A DNA stretch of 64,000 bases from SHVO01 sp041905525 (GTDB taxonomy: Bacteria; Pseudomonadota; Alphaproteobacteria; Rhodospirillales; Rhodospirillaceae): the NCBI GenBank assembly GCA_041905525.1, contig JAYRKY010000001.1:496001-560000 (forward strand), written 5' to 3'. The position numbers and the translations under genes are program-made. Under the pieces are notes generated by a model. That model did not search any database, was not told where the DNA came from, and saw only the letters and a program-made list of their open reading frames with translations. Within the stretch, counting starts at the first letter, position 1. Each line of letters opens with the position of its first letter. Positions 8,334 through 16,900 of this stretch are shown piece by piece.

Positions 8334-9089
8334 ATGTGGATCGACATCATCGACCTGCGCGAGTTTTACGCCAGCCCCATGGGCCGGGCCGTGCGACGGC
8401 TGATTGGCGAGCGGCTGCGCACCCTGTGGCCGGCTCAAACCGGCGGTCTCGCCACCGGTCAGCGCATGTTGGGCCTCGGCTTCGCCACGCCCTTCCTTCC
8501 CCTGTTCGACGGTGAGGCCAGCCACATCGTCGCCGCGATGCCGGCCGGGCAGGGCGTCATGTCCTGGCCCGAGGCGGCGGCCAACCGGGTCACCCTTGCG
8601 GACGAACAGTCCCTTCCATTCCCCGACCGCTGCTTCGACCGCCTCATCCTCGTTCATTGCGTGGAGGGTAGCCCGGCGTTGCGGCCCATGATGCGCGAGT
8701 GTTGGCGCGTGCTGGCCGACGGCGGGCGGCTGATCGTCGTGGTGGCCAATCGCCGCAGCCTGTGGTCGCGCGCCGAGGCCTCGCCTTTCGCGCAAGGACG
8801 CCCCTATTCGATGAGTCAGATCACCCGCCTGTTGCGCGACAACATGTTCGTGCCGCTGCAGACCGCGACCGCGCTCTTCGCGCCACCCGTCGGCTGGCGG
8901 TTGTTTGGGCGGTTCGCCTCCAGCCTGGAAAAGCTGGGGACACGCTGGTTCCCAACCCTTGGCGGTGCGCTTGTGGTGGAAGCCGAGAAGCAGCTCTACG
9001 CGCCGCTCAACGCTACTCCCGCGCCCAGCGGCGCCCGCATGCCGGCACGTGTGCCGGTGAAGGCTGCCGGCAACGTTAGGCGCGCGTAA
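8334..9089 (+). CDS. Class I SAM-dependent methyltransferase-like protein
   Basis: A 251-residue protein. The C-terminal half of the methyltransferase fold is clear (LPFPDRCFDRLILVHCVEG then MRECWRVLADGGRLIVVVANR), corresponding to motifs around strands 4 and 5. The first motif is poor: RMLGLGFATPFL lacks the normal acidic-Gly-x-Gly pattern. Relatives with this layout are frequent in alphaproteobacteria. The substrate is unknown. The gene converges on metW and their 3' ends overlap by 14 bases (9076-9089). Confidence 0.75.
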   Translation: MWIDIIDLREFYASPMGRAVRRLIGERLRTLWPAQTGGLATGQRMLGLGFATPFLPLFDGEASHIVAAMPAGQGVMSWPEAAANRVTLADEQSLPFPDRCFDRLILVHCVEGSPALRPMMRECWRVLADGGRLIVVVANRRSLWSRAEASPFAQGRPYSMSQITRLLRDNMFVPLQTATALFAPPVGWRLFGRFASSLEKLGTRWFPTLGGALVVEAEKQLYAPLNATPAPSGARMPARVPVKAAGNVRRA

Positions 9090-9693
9090 GCACGAATAGT
9101 GCCTGCTCGCTCAGAAGATTGGCCTTGCTTGCGGTGGCGTGGAAACCCTGGCGCCTGCCCTGGCTGTCCAGCGCAAAGCTCTGTTCGATTTTGATGTTCA
9201 TCGTGCGCGCGAGGTCGATGAAGTCGGCGATCGTGCACAAATGAATATTCGGCGTGTCGAACCAGGGGTTCGCCAGCACGCCCGTCACCGGCATGCGTCC
9301 GCTGAACAGCAGGGACAGTCGCACGCGCCAGTATCCGAAATTGGGAAACGACACGATCGCGCGCGTGCCGATCCGCAGCAGTTCCTCCAGCACGATGCGC
9401 GGATTGTGCGTTGCCTGCAGCGTTTGGCTCAGCACCACATAGTCGAACGCCCCCGTGGGATAATCGGCGAGGTCGGTTTCCAGGTCGCCTTGAATCACCG
9501 GCAAACCCTGGCTGACCGCCGCGCGCACCTTGCTCATCGCAAGCTCCAGTCCGCGTCCGTCCACCTGTTTGAAGATCTTGAGATAAGCCAGCAATGCGCC
9601 GTCGCCGCAGCCGACGTCCAAGAGGCGGCTCTTCGGCACAACCAGATCCGCAACATGCTGCAGATCGACGCGGATATTCTGCGGCGTGCTCAT
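9076..9693 (-). CDS. metW: Methionine biosynthesis protein MetW
   Basis: A 205-residue SAM-binding-fold protein with motif LDVGCGDGALLAYL near residue 21 and the MetW-typical segments GLPVIQGDLETDL and FDYVVLSQTLQATHNP. MetW partners MetX and is needed for full homoserine acetylation in several proteobacteria; no methyl transfer step is established for it. Its ATG overlaps the metX stop by 4 bases, the usual metX-metW coupling. The start is chosen because the Asp-Leu-Gln-His segment typical of the family follows at once. Confidence 0.93.
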   Translation of the reverse strand: MSTPQNIRVDLQHVADLVVPKSRLLDVGCGDGALLAYLKIFKQVDGRGLELAMSKVRAAVSQGLPVIQGDLETDLADYPTGAFDYVVLSQTLQATHNPRIVLEELLRIGTRAIVSFPNFGYWRVRLSLLFSGRMPVTGVLANPWFDTPNIHLCTIADFIDLARTMNIKIEQSFALDSQGRRQGFHATASKANLLSEQALFVLTRA

Positions 9694-10868
9694 CGTTTCA
9701 TCGGCCGATAGGCGATGCCGCGGGCTTCCGCGCAGCCGGAGAGAAAGCCTTCCAAGGTTTGGTGGAATTCCGGTTCGTCCAGCAGAAACGCGTCGTGACC
9801 CTGGTTCGATGCCACTTCGACGAAGCTGACGTTTGCCGCCACGGCGTTCAGCGCGTGAACGATCGTCTTGCTCTCATCGGTCGGATACAGCCAGTCCGAA
9901 GTGAATGAAATGAGACAGAAACGCACCGGCGTGCCCCGAAAGGCTTCCGCAAGAATACCGCCGCTTTCCGCCTGCAGGTCGAAGTAATCGAGCGCGCGTG
10001 TGATGTAGAGGTAGGAATTCGCATCGAAGCGTTCGACGAAGGTCGAGCCTTGGTGACGCAGATAACTCTCCACCTGGAAGTCGGCATCGAACCCGTATGT
10101 CAGCGCGTCGCGGTTCTGCAGGCGGCGGCCGAATTTATTGTGCAGCGCTACTTCCGAAAGATAGGTGATATGCGCGGCCATGCGCGCCACCGCGAGACCG
10201 CGCTTGGGCTTCTTGCCTTCCACCAGATAGTTGCCGTGGGCCCAATCCGGGTCGGCCATGATGGCCTGGCGTCCCACCTCGTGAAAGGCGATGTTCTGGG
10301 CCGAATGGCGGTACGATCCTGCGATTGGAATAGCCGAAAACACCCGGTGCGGAAACCGAACGGCCCACTCCAGCGCCTGCATGGCGCCCATCGAACCGCC
10401 CAGCACGCAGAACACGCTTTCGATGCCGAGGTGATCCAGCAGGCGCGCCTGGGCTTGCACCATGTCGCGGATCGTGATCACGGGGAAGGTCAGGCCCCAC
10501 GGCTGTCCGGTGGCGGGATTGATCTCCTTCGGGCCCGTGGAGCCCATGCATCCACCCAGCACATTCGAGCAGACGACGAAGAATTTGTCGGTGTCGATGA
10601 CTTTGCCCGGGCCCACCAGATCGATCCACCATCCCGGGTTCTTGGTGATGGGGTGTGTACTGGCGACAAAATGATCGCCGGTCAGTGCATGGCACACCAT
10701 GACGCAGTTGGTGCGCTCCGCGTTCAAGGTGCCGTAGGTCTCATAGGCGATGGTGACCGCCGACAACGTCACCCCCGACTGTAGCGTCAAGGGTTCCGCG
10801 AGCGTCAAAGTCTTGCCGCCGCTGGGCGCGGCGTCAGGCTGGCGTTGCGGGGCAGTATCCGGGGTCAT
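9690..10868 (-). CDS. metX: Homoserine O-acetyltransferase MetX
   Basis: MetX moves an acetyl (or succinyl) group from CoA to homoserine in the cytoplasm, the first committed step to methionine. It has the alpha/beta-hydrolase fold: the nucleophile Ser is in LGGSMGAMQALEW, the Asp in FTSDWLYP and the His in NQGHDAFLLDEPEF near the end. The start at 10868 (ATG, GGTGAG about 9 bases upstream) is preferred to an upstream TTG at 10904, giving about 392 residues, the family norm. It is coupled to metW and divergent from hisC. Confidence 0.94.
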   Translation of the reverse strand: MTPDTAPQRQPDAAPSGGKTLTLAEPLTLQSGVTLSAVTIAYETYGTLNAERTNCVMVCHALTGDHFVASTHPITKNPGWWIDLVGPGKVIDTDKFFVVCSNVLGGCMGSTGPKEINPATGQPWGLTFPVITIRDMVQAQARLLDHLGIESVFCVLGGSMGAMQALEWAVRFPHRVFSAIPIAGSYRHSAQNIAFHEVGRQAIMADPDWAHGNYLVEGKKPKRGLAVARMAAHITYLSEVALHNKFGRRLQNRDALTYGFDADFQVESYLRHQGSTFVERFDANSYLYITRALDYFDLQAESGGILAEAFRGTPVRFCLISFTSDWLYPTDESKTIVHALNAVAANVSFVEVASNQGHDAFLLDEPEFHQTLEGFLSGCAEARGIAYRPMKR

Positions 10869-10998
10869 GCGCGGCAACTCACCGTCAAGCGGCCAATAAG
10901 TCAACGTTTTCTTTGATTTTGGCAGGGTGGCCCACTATAGGGTGAACCAGCGTTACGAGGCTCGCTCTAACCCCCTTTTCCCCACACGAGAGGCGCCC

Positions 10999-12093
10999 AT
11001 GGCGTTGCCGCAACCACGACCCGGGATCATGGATATCGCCATCTACGAACCGGGCAAGTCCCAGGTCGAAGGCGCGAAGCGGGTCATCAAGCTGTCCTCG
11101 AACGAAGCCGCCCTTGGGCCCAGCCCCAAGGCGGTCGCGGCGCTGGCCGCATCGCTGGAGGACTCGCATCGTTATCCGGCGGGCGATTCCGGCGAAATCC
11201 GCGCGGCGCTCGGCGCTGCCCATGGTCTCGACCCGGCGCGCATCATCTGCGGCGCGGGATCGGACGAGCTGCTCGGTCTCGTGATGCGCGGATTTGCCGG
11301 CGTCGGCGATGAGATCATCCACACCGCCCATGGCTTCGCCATGTACAACATCTACGCCAAAGGCGTGGGCGCGACCCCGGTCGTGGCGCCGGAGAAAGAC
11401 CTCGCCACCGATGTTGACGCCATCCTGTCCCGCGTCACGGCCAAAACCCGCATTGTGTTCGTCGCCAACCCCAACAACCCCACGGGTACCTATGTTACGG
11501 GCGCCGAAATTCGCCGCCTGCGTGCGGGTTTGCGTGAGGATATCGTCCTTGTGTGCGACGACGCGTACGCCGAATTTGTCGATGCGCCCGATTACGAATC
11601 CGGTTTTGGCCTCGCCGGCGAGACAGAAAACACCATCGCCTTGCGCACGTTCTCCAAAATCTATGGTCTCGCCTCGGTGCGTCTCGGGTGGGGCTTCGCC
11701 GCCAAGAACATCATTGGCGTCATGGAGCGTATCCGTTCGCCCTTCAATGTGTCGCGTCCCGCGCAGATCGCGGGTCTCGCCGCGCTTGCGGACCGCGCGC
11801 ATGTGGCGCGCACCAAGGCCCATACCAAAAAATGGCACGATATCTGCCTGCAGCGCCTGCGCGGCCTGGGGCTCAATGTCCGTGAATCTCACGGCAACTT
11901 CCTCCTGCCAGAGTTTCCGCTCGCGCCGGGGAAGACGGCTGCCGCATGCGATGCGTTCCTCCAACAGAACGGCATCATCATTCGCCGGGTCGACGGCTAC
12001 GGCTTGCCCAACCACCTTCGGGTCACGATCGGCGACGAGGAGGAGATGACAGCCTTCCTCGACGTCATGACTGCATTCATGGAACGCGCGTAA
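10999..12093 (+). CDS. hisC: Histidinol-phosphate / aromatic aminotransferase HisC
   Basis: A 364-residue fold-type I PLP aminotransferase. The N-terminus carries KLSSNEAALGPSPKA, then ANPNNPTGTY, the Asp of CDDAYAEF and the Schiff-base Lys in TFSKIYGLASVRLGWG; a C-terminal Arg lies in NHLRVTIGD. HisC makes histidinol phosphate from imidazole-acetol phosphate; paralogues beside tyrA often act on aromatic keto acids, so the true role may be phenylalanine/tyrosine synthesis. The ATG at 10999 has GAGAGG upstream and fits the family N-terminus better than an upstream GTG at 10927. Its TAA overlaps the tyrA ATG (TAATG). Confidence 0.9.
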   Translation: MALPQPRPGIMDIAIYEPGKSQVEGAKRVIKLSSNEAALGPSPKAVAALAASLEDSHRYPAGDSGEIRAALGAAHGLDPARIICGAGSDELLGLVMRGFAGVGDEIIHTAHGFAMYNIYAKGVGATPVVAPEKDLATDVDAILSRVTAKTRIVFVANPNNPTGTYVTGAEIRRLRAGLREDIVLVCDDAYAEFVDAPDYESGFGLAGETENTIALRTFSKIYGLASVRLGWGFAAKNIIGVMERIRSPFNVSRPAQIAGLAALADRAHVARTKAHTKKWHDICLQRLRGLGLNVRESHGNFLLPEFPLAPGKTAAACDAFLQQNGIIIRRVDGYGLPNHLRVTIGDEEEMTAFLDVMTAFMERA

Positions 12094-12992
12094 TGGCCAA
12101 GGCGCGCAAGCCAAAGCCCTTGTTCGCGCGGGCGTGCTTCATCGGCATCGGTCTGATCGGCTCGTCGGTCGCGCGCGCCATGCGCCGCGGCGGTCTCGCC
12201 GGCGCCTACGTCGCTGGTGACAAGAACCCCAAACACGTCAAGGCCGCGGTCAAATTGGGTGTGGTCGACGAAGCGACAACCGATCTCGCCAAGGCCGTCG
12301 CCGGCGCGGATTTAATCGTCTTGGCGACGCCGGTCGGCACCAACGGCGAAATAGCCAGGCTCATCGCGCCGCATCTGAAGAAGGGCGCGATCGTCACAGA
12401 CGTTGGCTCGGTGAAGCGCATGGTGATCGACGCCGTCGCGCCGCACATTCCCAAAGACGTTCACTTCGTTCCGGCGCACCCGATCGCGGGGACCGAGCAT
12501 TCCGGGCCTGAAGCCGGCTTCGCCGAGCTTTTCGAGAATCGCTGGTCGATCATCACGCCGCCAAAACGCACGTCGGCCAAAGCCGTCGCGAAGATCGCCG
12601 AGCTCTGGCGCAAGATGGGCGCGAAGGTCGATACAATGGACCCGGATCACCACGACATGGTGCTCGCGATCACCTCGCACCTGCCGCACCTTATCGCCTA
12701 CACCATCGTCGGTACCGCCACCGATCTTTCGGGCGATCTCAAGCAGGAAGTGATCAAATACTCCGCCTCGGGCTTCCGCGATTTCACCCGTATCGCCGCG
12801 TCGGATCCCATCATGTGGCGTGACGTGTTCCTCAATAACCGCGAGGCTGTGCTTGAAATCCTGCAGCGCTTCACCGAGGACCTGACCGCCATGCAGCGCG
12901 CAATCCGGAAAGGTGACGGCGCGACGCTGGAGGACCACTTCACGCGCACGCGCGCTATCCGCCGCAGCATCATCGACGCCAAGCAGGCCTAG
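12093..12992 (+). CDS. tyrA: Prephenate / arogenate dehydrogenase family protein
   Basis: A 299-residue enzyme with an N-terminal Rossmann motif GIGLIGSSVARA (near residue 15), an NAD-binding acidic/Lys loop (GDKNPKHVK), VTDVGSVK, and the catalytic PAHPIAGTEHSG motif with its His. HLPHLIAYT and SGFRDFTRIAASDP follow in the helical dimer domain. The reaction is oxidative decarboxylation of prephenate (or arogenate) toward tyrosine. The start overlaps the hisC stop, so the two are translationally coupled. A longer in-frame extension upstream lies inside hisC and is rejected. Confidence 0.92.
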   Translation: MAKARKPKPLFARACFIGIGLIGSSVARAMRRGGLAGAYVAGDKNPKHVKAAVKLGVVDEATTDLAKAVAGADLIVLATPVGTNGEIARLIAPHLKKGAIVTDVGSVKRMVIDAVAPHIPKDVHFVPAHPIAGTEHSGPEAGFAELFENRWSIITPPKRTSAKAVAKIAELWRKMGAKVDTMDPDHHDMVLAITSHLPHLIAYTIVGTATDLSGDLKQEVIKYSASGFRDFTRIAASDPIMWRDVFLNNREAVLEILQRFTEDLTAMQRAIRKGDGATLEDHFTRTRAIRRSIIDAKQA

Positions 12993-13000
12993 GAGTCACC

Positions 13001-13675
13001 ATGCCGGAACTTCATCTTGTCATCGGCAACAAGGCCTATTCGTCCTGGTCGCTCCGCCCGTGGATCGCGATGAAGGCTCAAGGCCTCGCGTTTCGGGAAA
13101 CCGTCATCGCGCTGCAACAGCCAGACACGGCCGCCCAGATCAAAAAGTACTCCGCCGCGGCCAAGGTGCCGGTTCTGATCCACGGTGCCGTCACCGTATG
13201 GGAGTCGCTCGCGATCCTCGATTATTTGGCCGATACGTTTCCGGACATGGCGTGGTGGCCCAAAGACCCGCCGGCCCGGGCGCAGGCCCGTTCGGTCTCG
13301 GCGGAGATGCACGCCGGGTTTTCGAACCTCCGCAATCACATGACGATGAATGTCCGCCAGTCCGTGCCGAACAAGAGCCGCCCCGAGGGCGTCAACGCCG
13401 ACATCGTGCGGATCGACGCGCTGTGGAAAGAATGCCGCGGGCGTTTTGGCGGCGAAACAGGCCCGTATCTTTTCGGCGCCTTCTCAAACGCCGACGCCAT
13501 GTATGCGCCGGTGGTGACGCGTTTCAAGACCTACGGCGTCATTCCGACGCTTGATCCTATTTGCCGTGCCTATTGCGACGCAATCCTCGCTCACCCAGCC
13601 ATGCGCGACTGGTACGCGGCGGCGCAGGCCGAGACGTGGGTGGTGCAAAGCTACGAGACCCAGACCCTCGCCTAG
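13001..13675 (+). CDS. Glutathione S-transferase family protein
   Basis: A 224-residue protein with an N-terminal thioredoxin-like domain (LVIGNKAYSSWSLRPWIA, with the Ser-Ser-Trp-Ser active-site loop; AKVPVLIHGAVTVWESLAILDYLAD carries the cis-Pro and the glutathione-binding Glu-Ser) and an all-helical C-terminal domain (about 90-224). It likely conjugates or reduces small electrophiles with glutathione; the substrate is unknown. It starts 8 bases after tyrA with GGAG upstream, so it may be co-transcribed, and it overlaps the convergent DUF2125 gene by 4 bases. Confidence 0.88.
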   Translation: MPELHLVIGNKAYSSWSLRPWIAMKAQGLAFRETVIALQQPDTAAQIKKYSAAAKVPVLIHGAVTVWESLAILDYLADTFPDMAWWPKDPPARAQARSVSAEMHAGFSNLRNHMTMNVRQSVPNKSRPEGVNADIVRIDALWKECRGRFGGETGPYLFGAFSNADAMYAPVVTRFKTYGVIPTLDPICRAYCDAILAHPAMRDWYAAAQAETWVVQSYETQTLA

Positions 13676-14685
13676 GGCACCTTCGCCTTATCGCTCCAAA
13701 TGACCTCCGGCATGGCCATCAAAGTCACCGGACCGGCCTGAAGTTTGCGCTCCTGAATCGTAATGGGCAGCGAAAGCTCCGGCTCGCCCGTGGCGGAGGG
13801 CCTCGCAAGCATCCCCAATGCTGTTTTCGCGAGGTGGGCTTCACTCTCCTGCACATATCCCTTCGACTGTAGGGCCGCGATCAGATCGGCGAACCCTTGC
13901 AACGTGAGCGTTGCAGCGCCTTCCGGCTGTAGAGCCGTATCGAGTGCAAAAGTTCCGCTGCCGGTCGCGCGCACGGGCGGCCAATCCAGACGAAAAGAAC
14001 GGACCTCCACGGCTCCGCCGCTATCGCGCCAAGCCTCCAGTGCAGGTTTCAACGGGCCTGACGGCAATGCGCCCGTGACATCGATGGCCAGTTCCACCTC
14101 TCGGATCGTTGCGTTCAGTGCTGGCATCGGTGCGGCCAGCCCAAGTCCATCTATTCTCAAGCTGATGTGTCCGCTGCGCATCGCGAAACCGAGTTCCACA
14201 TTCCCAAGGCTCATATGAGGCTCCGAGGATGCGGCGCCCGTGACTGTCGTATCGGCCAGATTTAGCGTGAATGAATCGAGGGATTGATCGGCCGCGAAGC
14301 CAAATCGTGCCGTCCCGCGCCCGACAATGAGTGTCACGCCCGCCCCGGCATCGGACAGAAGACCGGTGATCTGTTGTACCCCGCTGAGGTCGATCGACGG
14401 CGTGGTTGGCGCGCCAACATTCAGTCTGAAGACAATGGGCGCGGCATGCCAACGCCAACCGCCGTGGGCGGCCGGGGCGTCCACGGTCATTTCGGCGCTC
14501 TTGAGGCCGAAGAACCAGGGGAAGCCGACGAAGGCCGGTTCGCTGCGTGCGATCTGGTACCCCTGCGCCGTCAAGTCCGCTTCCAGTGCGCTCGCGCGGG
14601 CGCGCAGCCAGAAGGCCGCGCCAAGCCAAGCCGCGCCGTAAAGCAGGACGAGCGCGACGATGAGAACGAGAATTCTTTTGATCAT
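13672..14685 (-). CDS. DUF2125 family membrane-anchored protein
   Basis: A 337-residue protein with an N-terminal membrane anchor (residues 5-27) and a long periplasmic-facing region rich in beta strands, matching the DUF2125 family, which is common in alphaproteobacteria and often lies near the prephenate dehydrogenase gene as here. Typical features are the segment GFPWFFGLK near residue 53, and repeated lipid-transfer-like beta hairpins. Function is not established. The fold suggests a relation to AsmA-like or lipid-binding proteins, but that is inference. Confidence 0.85.
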   Translation of the reverse strand: MIKRILVLIVALVLLYGAAWLGAAFWLRARASALEADLTAQGYQIARSEPAFVGFPWFFGLKSAEMTVDAPAAHGGWRWHAAPIVFRLNVGAPTTPSIDLSGVQQITGLLSDAGAGVTLIVGRGTARFGFAADQSLDSFTLNLADTTVTGAASSEPHMSLGNVELGFAMRSGHISLRIDGLGLAAPMPALNATIREVELAIDVTGALPSGPLKPALEAWRDSGGAVEVRSFRLDWPPVRATGSGTFALDTALQPEGAATLTLQGFADLIAALQSKGYVQESEAHLAKTALGMLARPSATGEPELSLPITIQERKLQAGPVTLMAMPEVIWSDKAKVP

Positions 14686-14716
14686 GACCTTGGGCGGGAA
14701 TGGGAAGCCTTGCAGG

Positions 14717-14914
14717 CTACAACTTCCGCGGCGCCTGTTTGGCCTTCAAATTCAGGAAAACAATTTCGATCAGCACCCAAAACCCGGCGAGGCCGAGGAC
14801 AAACAGGGCGACGTCGCGCGCCGAGCGCACCGTAATGCCCCCCAGCGCCATGAGGATGAAACACCCGATGGCGAATGCAAAGGCACGAAACGCGGTGAGC
14901 ATTTGACGTTTCAC
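14717..14914 (-). CDS. Small two-helix membrane protein, unknown
   Basis: A 65-residue protein with two hydrophobic segments (about residues 8-28 and 33-52) and a basic C-terminal tail ending Lys-Ala-Pro-Arg-Lys-Leu. Start at GTG 14914 is preferred because AGGGGG sits 5 bases upstream; ATG 14902 is possible. I do not recognise the family. It lies 31 bases upstream of the DUF2125 gene on the same strand, so the pair may be co-transcribed. Confidence 0.6.
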   Translation of the reverse strand: MKRQMLTAFRAFAFAIGCFILMALGGITVRSARDVALFVLGLAGFWVLIEIVFLNLKAKQAPRKL

Positions 14915-14920
14915 GTCCAC

Positions 14921-15225
14921 CCCCTAATGGCGTGCGCGCTGGATGGGCGCGAGTGGAATTATTTTGCCTCGTCTGCCGAGCGCGATCAAGAAACCCGCGG
15001 CTCCAAAAGGCGAGAGCCCCACCCGTACTTCAACGAGTGAGGCTCTCAGCGACCGGATCAGCGGGGGTGTGGGGTGAGGGATCCGATCGTTAGTTCGTGT
15101 TCGATGAGCGGATATCACCAAGCGAATGAGGCAGATGAATGGCGCGATTGTGGCGCGGTTTCATCGTCTGTGGCAGCGCAACTGACGCGCGCGAAGTGCG
15201 CTCCAATGGTTGTGGATTTGAAGAA
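14921..15225. other. Non-coding stretch with one stem-loop
   Basis: About 305 bases between two small membrane-protein genes with no convincing reading frame. It holds one clear inverted repeat, GAGAGCC at 15012-15018 and GGCTCTC at 15041-15047, extended inward by CAC/GTG across one mismatch, with a ~14-base loop and no T-run, so it is not a standard terminator. Nothing else was recognised. Confidence 0.5.
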
Positions 15226-15498
15226 TCAGTGACCGTGAAGGTAAGGCGGGAAAACCTGCTTCGGGGTTGCGGGCACGCGTTCCTCGCCCAGCGAACGCGA
15301 ATCGCCGCGGCGATGAAAAAAGACCGCCGCCGCAAAAAGCGCGGGTCCGAGCAACGCGAAACCGAGCGTCAGCACGAAGGTGATGACGCTGGATTTAAGG
15401 CCCTGCGCCGCGTCGACTTGGTCCAACAGGGTCTGCGCCCCGCTGTAGGTGAGGGCCAGGGCGAACAGCACCGAGAGGATAAACAAAATGCGTTTCAT
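15226..15498 (-). CDS. Small membrane protein, unknown
   Basis: A 90-residue protein with an N-terminal hydrophobic segment (residues 3-22, possibly an uncleaved signal anchor) and a second helix (about 38-62), followed by a basic tail with HRRGDSRS. I recognise no family. It starts at an ATG followed by Lys-Arg and reads away from the marC gene, so the two probably have divergent promoters in the 85-base gap. Confidence 0.6.
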   Translation of the reverse strand: MKRILFILSVLFALALTYSGAQTLLDQVDAAQGLKSSVITFVLTLGFALLGPALFAAAVFFHRRGDSRSLGEERVPATPKQVFPPYLHGH

Positions 15499-15583
15499 TC
15501 CCTTATCCTAGAGGCCGCTTTTGACCCCCATGGGGCAAGGTTGGGGCAAGACCGAGGCGCGGGCGTCCTGCTAAACTCGCGTC

Positions 15584-16219
15584 ATGATTGACCTCGCCAT
15601 CGCCGCTTTCGTTAAATTTATCGTCATCATCGACCCTGTCGGCGTCGTGCCATTTTTCATGAGTCATACCGCCCATCTGGATGCCGCGGGGCGCCGCGCC
15701 ACCGCGCTCAAGAGCATCACCATCGCCGGTGTCATTCTTTTGATCTTCACTTTGATCGGCGAGCCATTGCTTCACTATCTCGGGGTGTCGGTGGCGGCAT
15801 TTCGCATCGCAGGCGGCGTTCTTTTGCTCCTCCTGGCGGTGGACATGGTTCTCGTGAAGGAAAGCGGAATCCGCGCGACAACGCAGAAGGAAGAAGAAGA
15901 AGCCACCCATCGCCCTGACGTCGCGGTATTTCCCTTGGCCGTGCCGCTCATCGCGGGGCCCGGGGCAATCACCTCGGTGATCATGCAGCAGGCCCAGAAT
16001 GCCGACTCGTTAGTTGCCCGCGGCGTAGTCGTGGCCGTCATGATCGTGGTGCTGCTGATCACGGGGCTCGCCTTCCTGCTCTCGGGCCGGATCATGAAAA
16101 TCCTGGGGGTCACCGGTATCAACGTCATGACCCGCGTCCTGGGGATCATTCTTGCCGCCCTCGCGGTCAGCAACATCCTTGAAGGCTTTCGCGCCAGTTT
16201 TCCCGCGCTGGGCGGTTGA
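15584..16219 (+). CDS. MarC family integral membrane protein
   Basis: A 211-residue protein with six predicted membrane helices, matching the MarC (UPF0056) family: an early FVKFIVIIDPVGVVPFF motif, then HYLGVSVAAFRIAGGVLLLLLAVDMV and the conserved FPLAVPLIAGPGAITSVI segment near residue 120. MarC proteins were once linked to multiple antibiotic resistance but that role was not upheld and the function is unknown. It stands alone between small membrane genes. Confidence 0.92.
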   Translation: MIDLAIAAFVKFIVIIDPVGVVPFFMSHTAHLDAAGRRATALKSITIAGVILLIFTLIGEPLLHYLGVSVAAFRIAGGVLLLLLAVDMVLVKESGIRATTQKEEEEATHRPDVAVFPLAVPLIAGPGAITSVIMQQAQNADSLVARGVVVAVMIVVLLITGLAFLLSGRIMKILGVTGINVMTRVLGIILAALAVSNILEGFRASFPALGG

Positions 16220-16300
16220 GCGGCGGGGTTTACCTGCTGTACGCGGGGGCGCGCCCCGTGGCACAACTAGGCGTCTGTCCGTGCCGAACACTCCTCGCCA

Positions 16301-16900
16301 ATGACCTCCTTCACCGAATTCCTGAAGACACGCGCAAGCGGGCGCGCCGTGGCGGCGGCCGTCATCTTCGCGGTGCTGATCGTCATAGTGCAGCAATGGG
16401 TCCTGGTTCCCCACTTTCAATCGGTCACGACGTTCAAGCCGTTCGACGTGCAGTTTCCGCTGACGCGCTACTCGCTCGCGATCCAACTGGGCGCATATGA
16501 GAAGACTGCAGCTCCCGCTTATTTCCCCTTCTTCGCGGTCGACCTGCTTCTCGCCTTCGTCAGCGCGGGCACCTTGATGCTGCTGTGGGCGTGGCTCTTG
16601 CGCCGTCCCACCCGCCTCTCAATGTTCCTGGAACGGGGCGGCATCATCTTCGTACCGCTCCACACCCTGATCTGCGATATCGCTGAGAATATCGCTTTCG
16701 CCCGCCTGATCGGCGGTCTCCCCAGCGAGAGCTTTGCCAGCACCGTGGAGTTTGCGGTGAGCGTTCACGCCGTGCGCGGGGCGCTTCTCGACGTTCAGGC
16801 CATTTTGACCGTACTGTTCGTTATTCTTTTTGGACTGGGAGCCGGCAAGGGAAAGCCCGCAGGCTCGCTCCAGGGGGAGACGGCGGTTCATGGCGAATAA
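16301..16900 (+). CDS. Predicted four-helix membrane protein, unknown
   Basis: A 199-residue protein with hydrophobic segments at about residues 17-35, 72-97, 105-125 and 165-183. No family is recognised with confidence. Its 3' end overlaps the start of the next membrane-protein gene by 11 bases, which suggests the two are co-translated and could work together. Confidence 0.65.
   Translation: MTSFTEFLKTRASGRAVAAAVIFAVLIVIVQQWVLVPHFQSVTTFKPFDVQFPLTRYSLAIQLGAYEKTAAPAYFPFFAVDLLLAFVSAGTLMLLWAWLLRRPTRLSMFLERGGIIFVPLHTLICDIAENIAFARLIGGLPSESFASTVEFAVSVHAVRGALLDVQAILTVLFVILFGLGAGKGKPAGSLQGETAVHGE

Noticed and set aside
10905..10998. A SAM-responsive riboswitch before metX.
   Set aside because: I looked for the SAM-II type core on the minus strand in this short gap and saw none.
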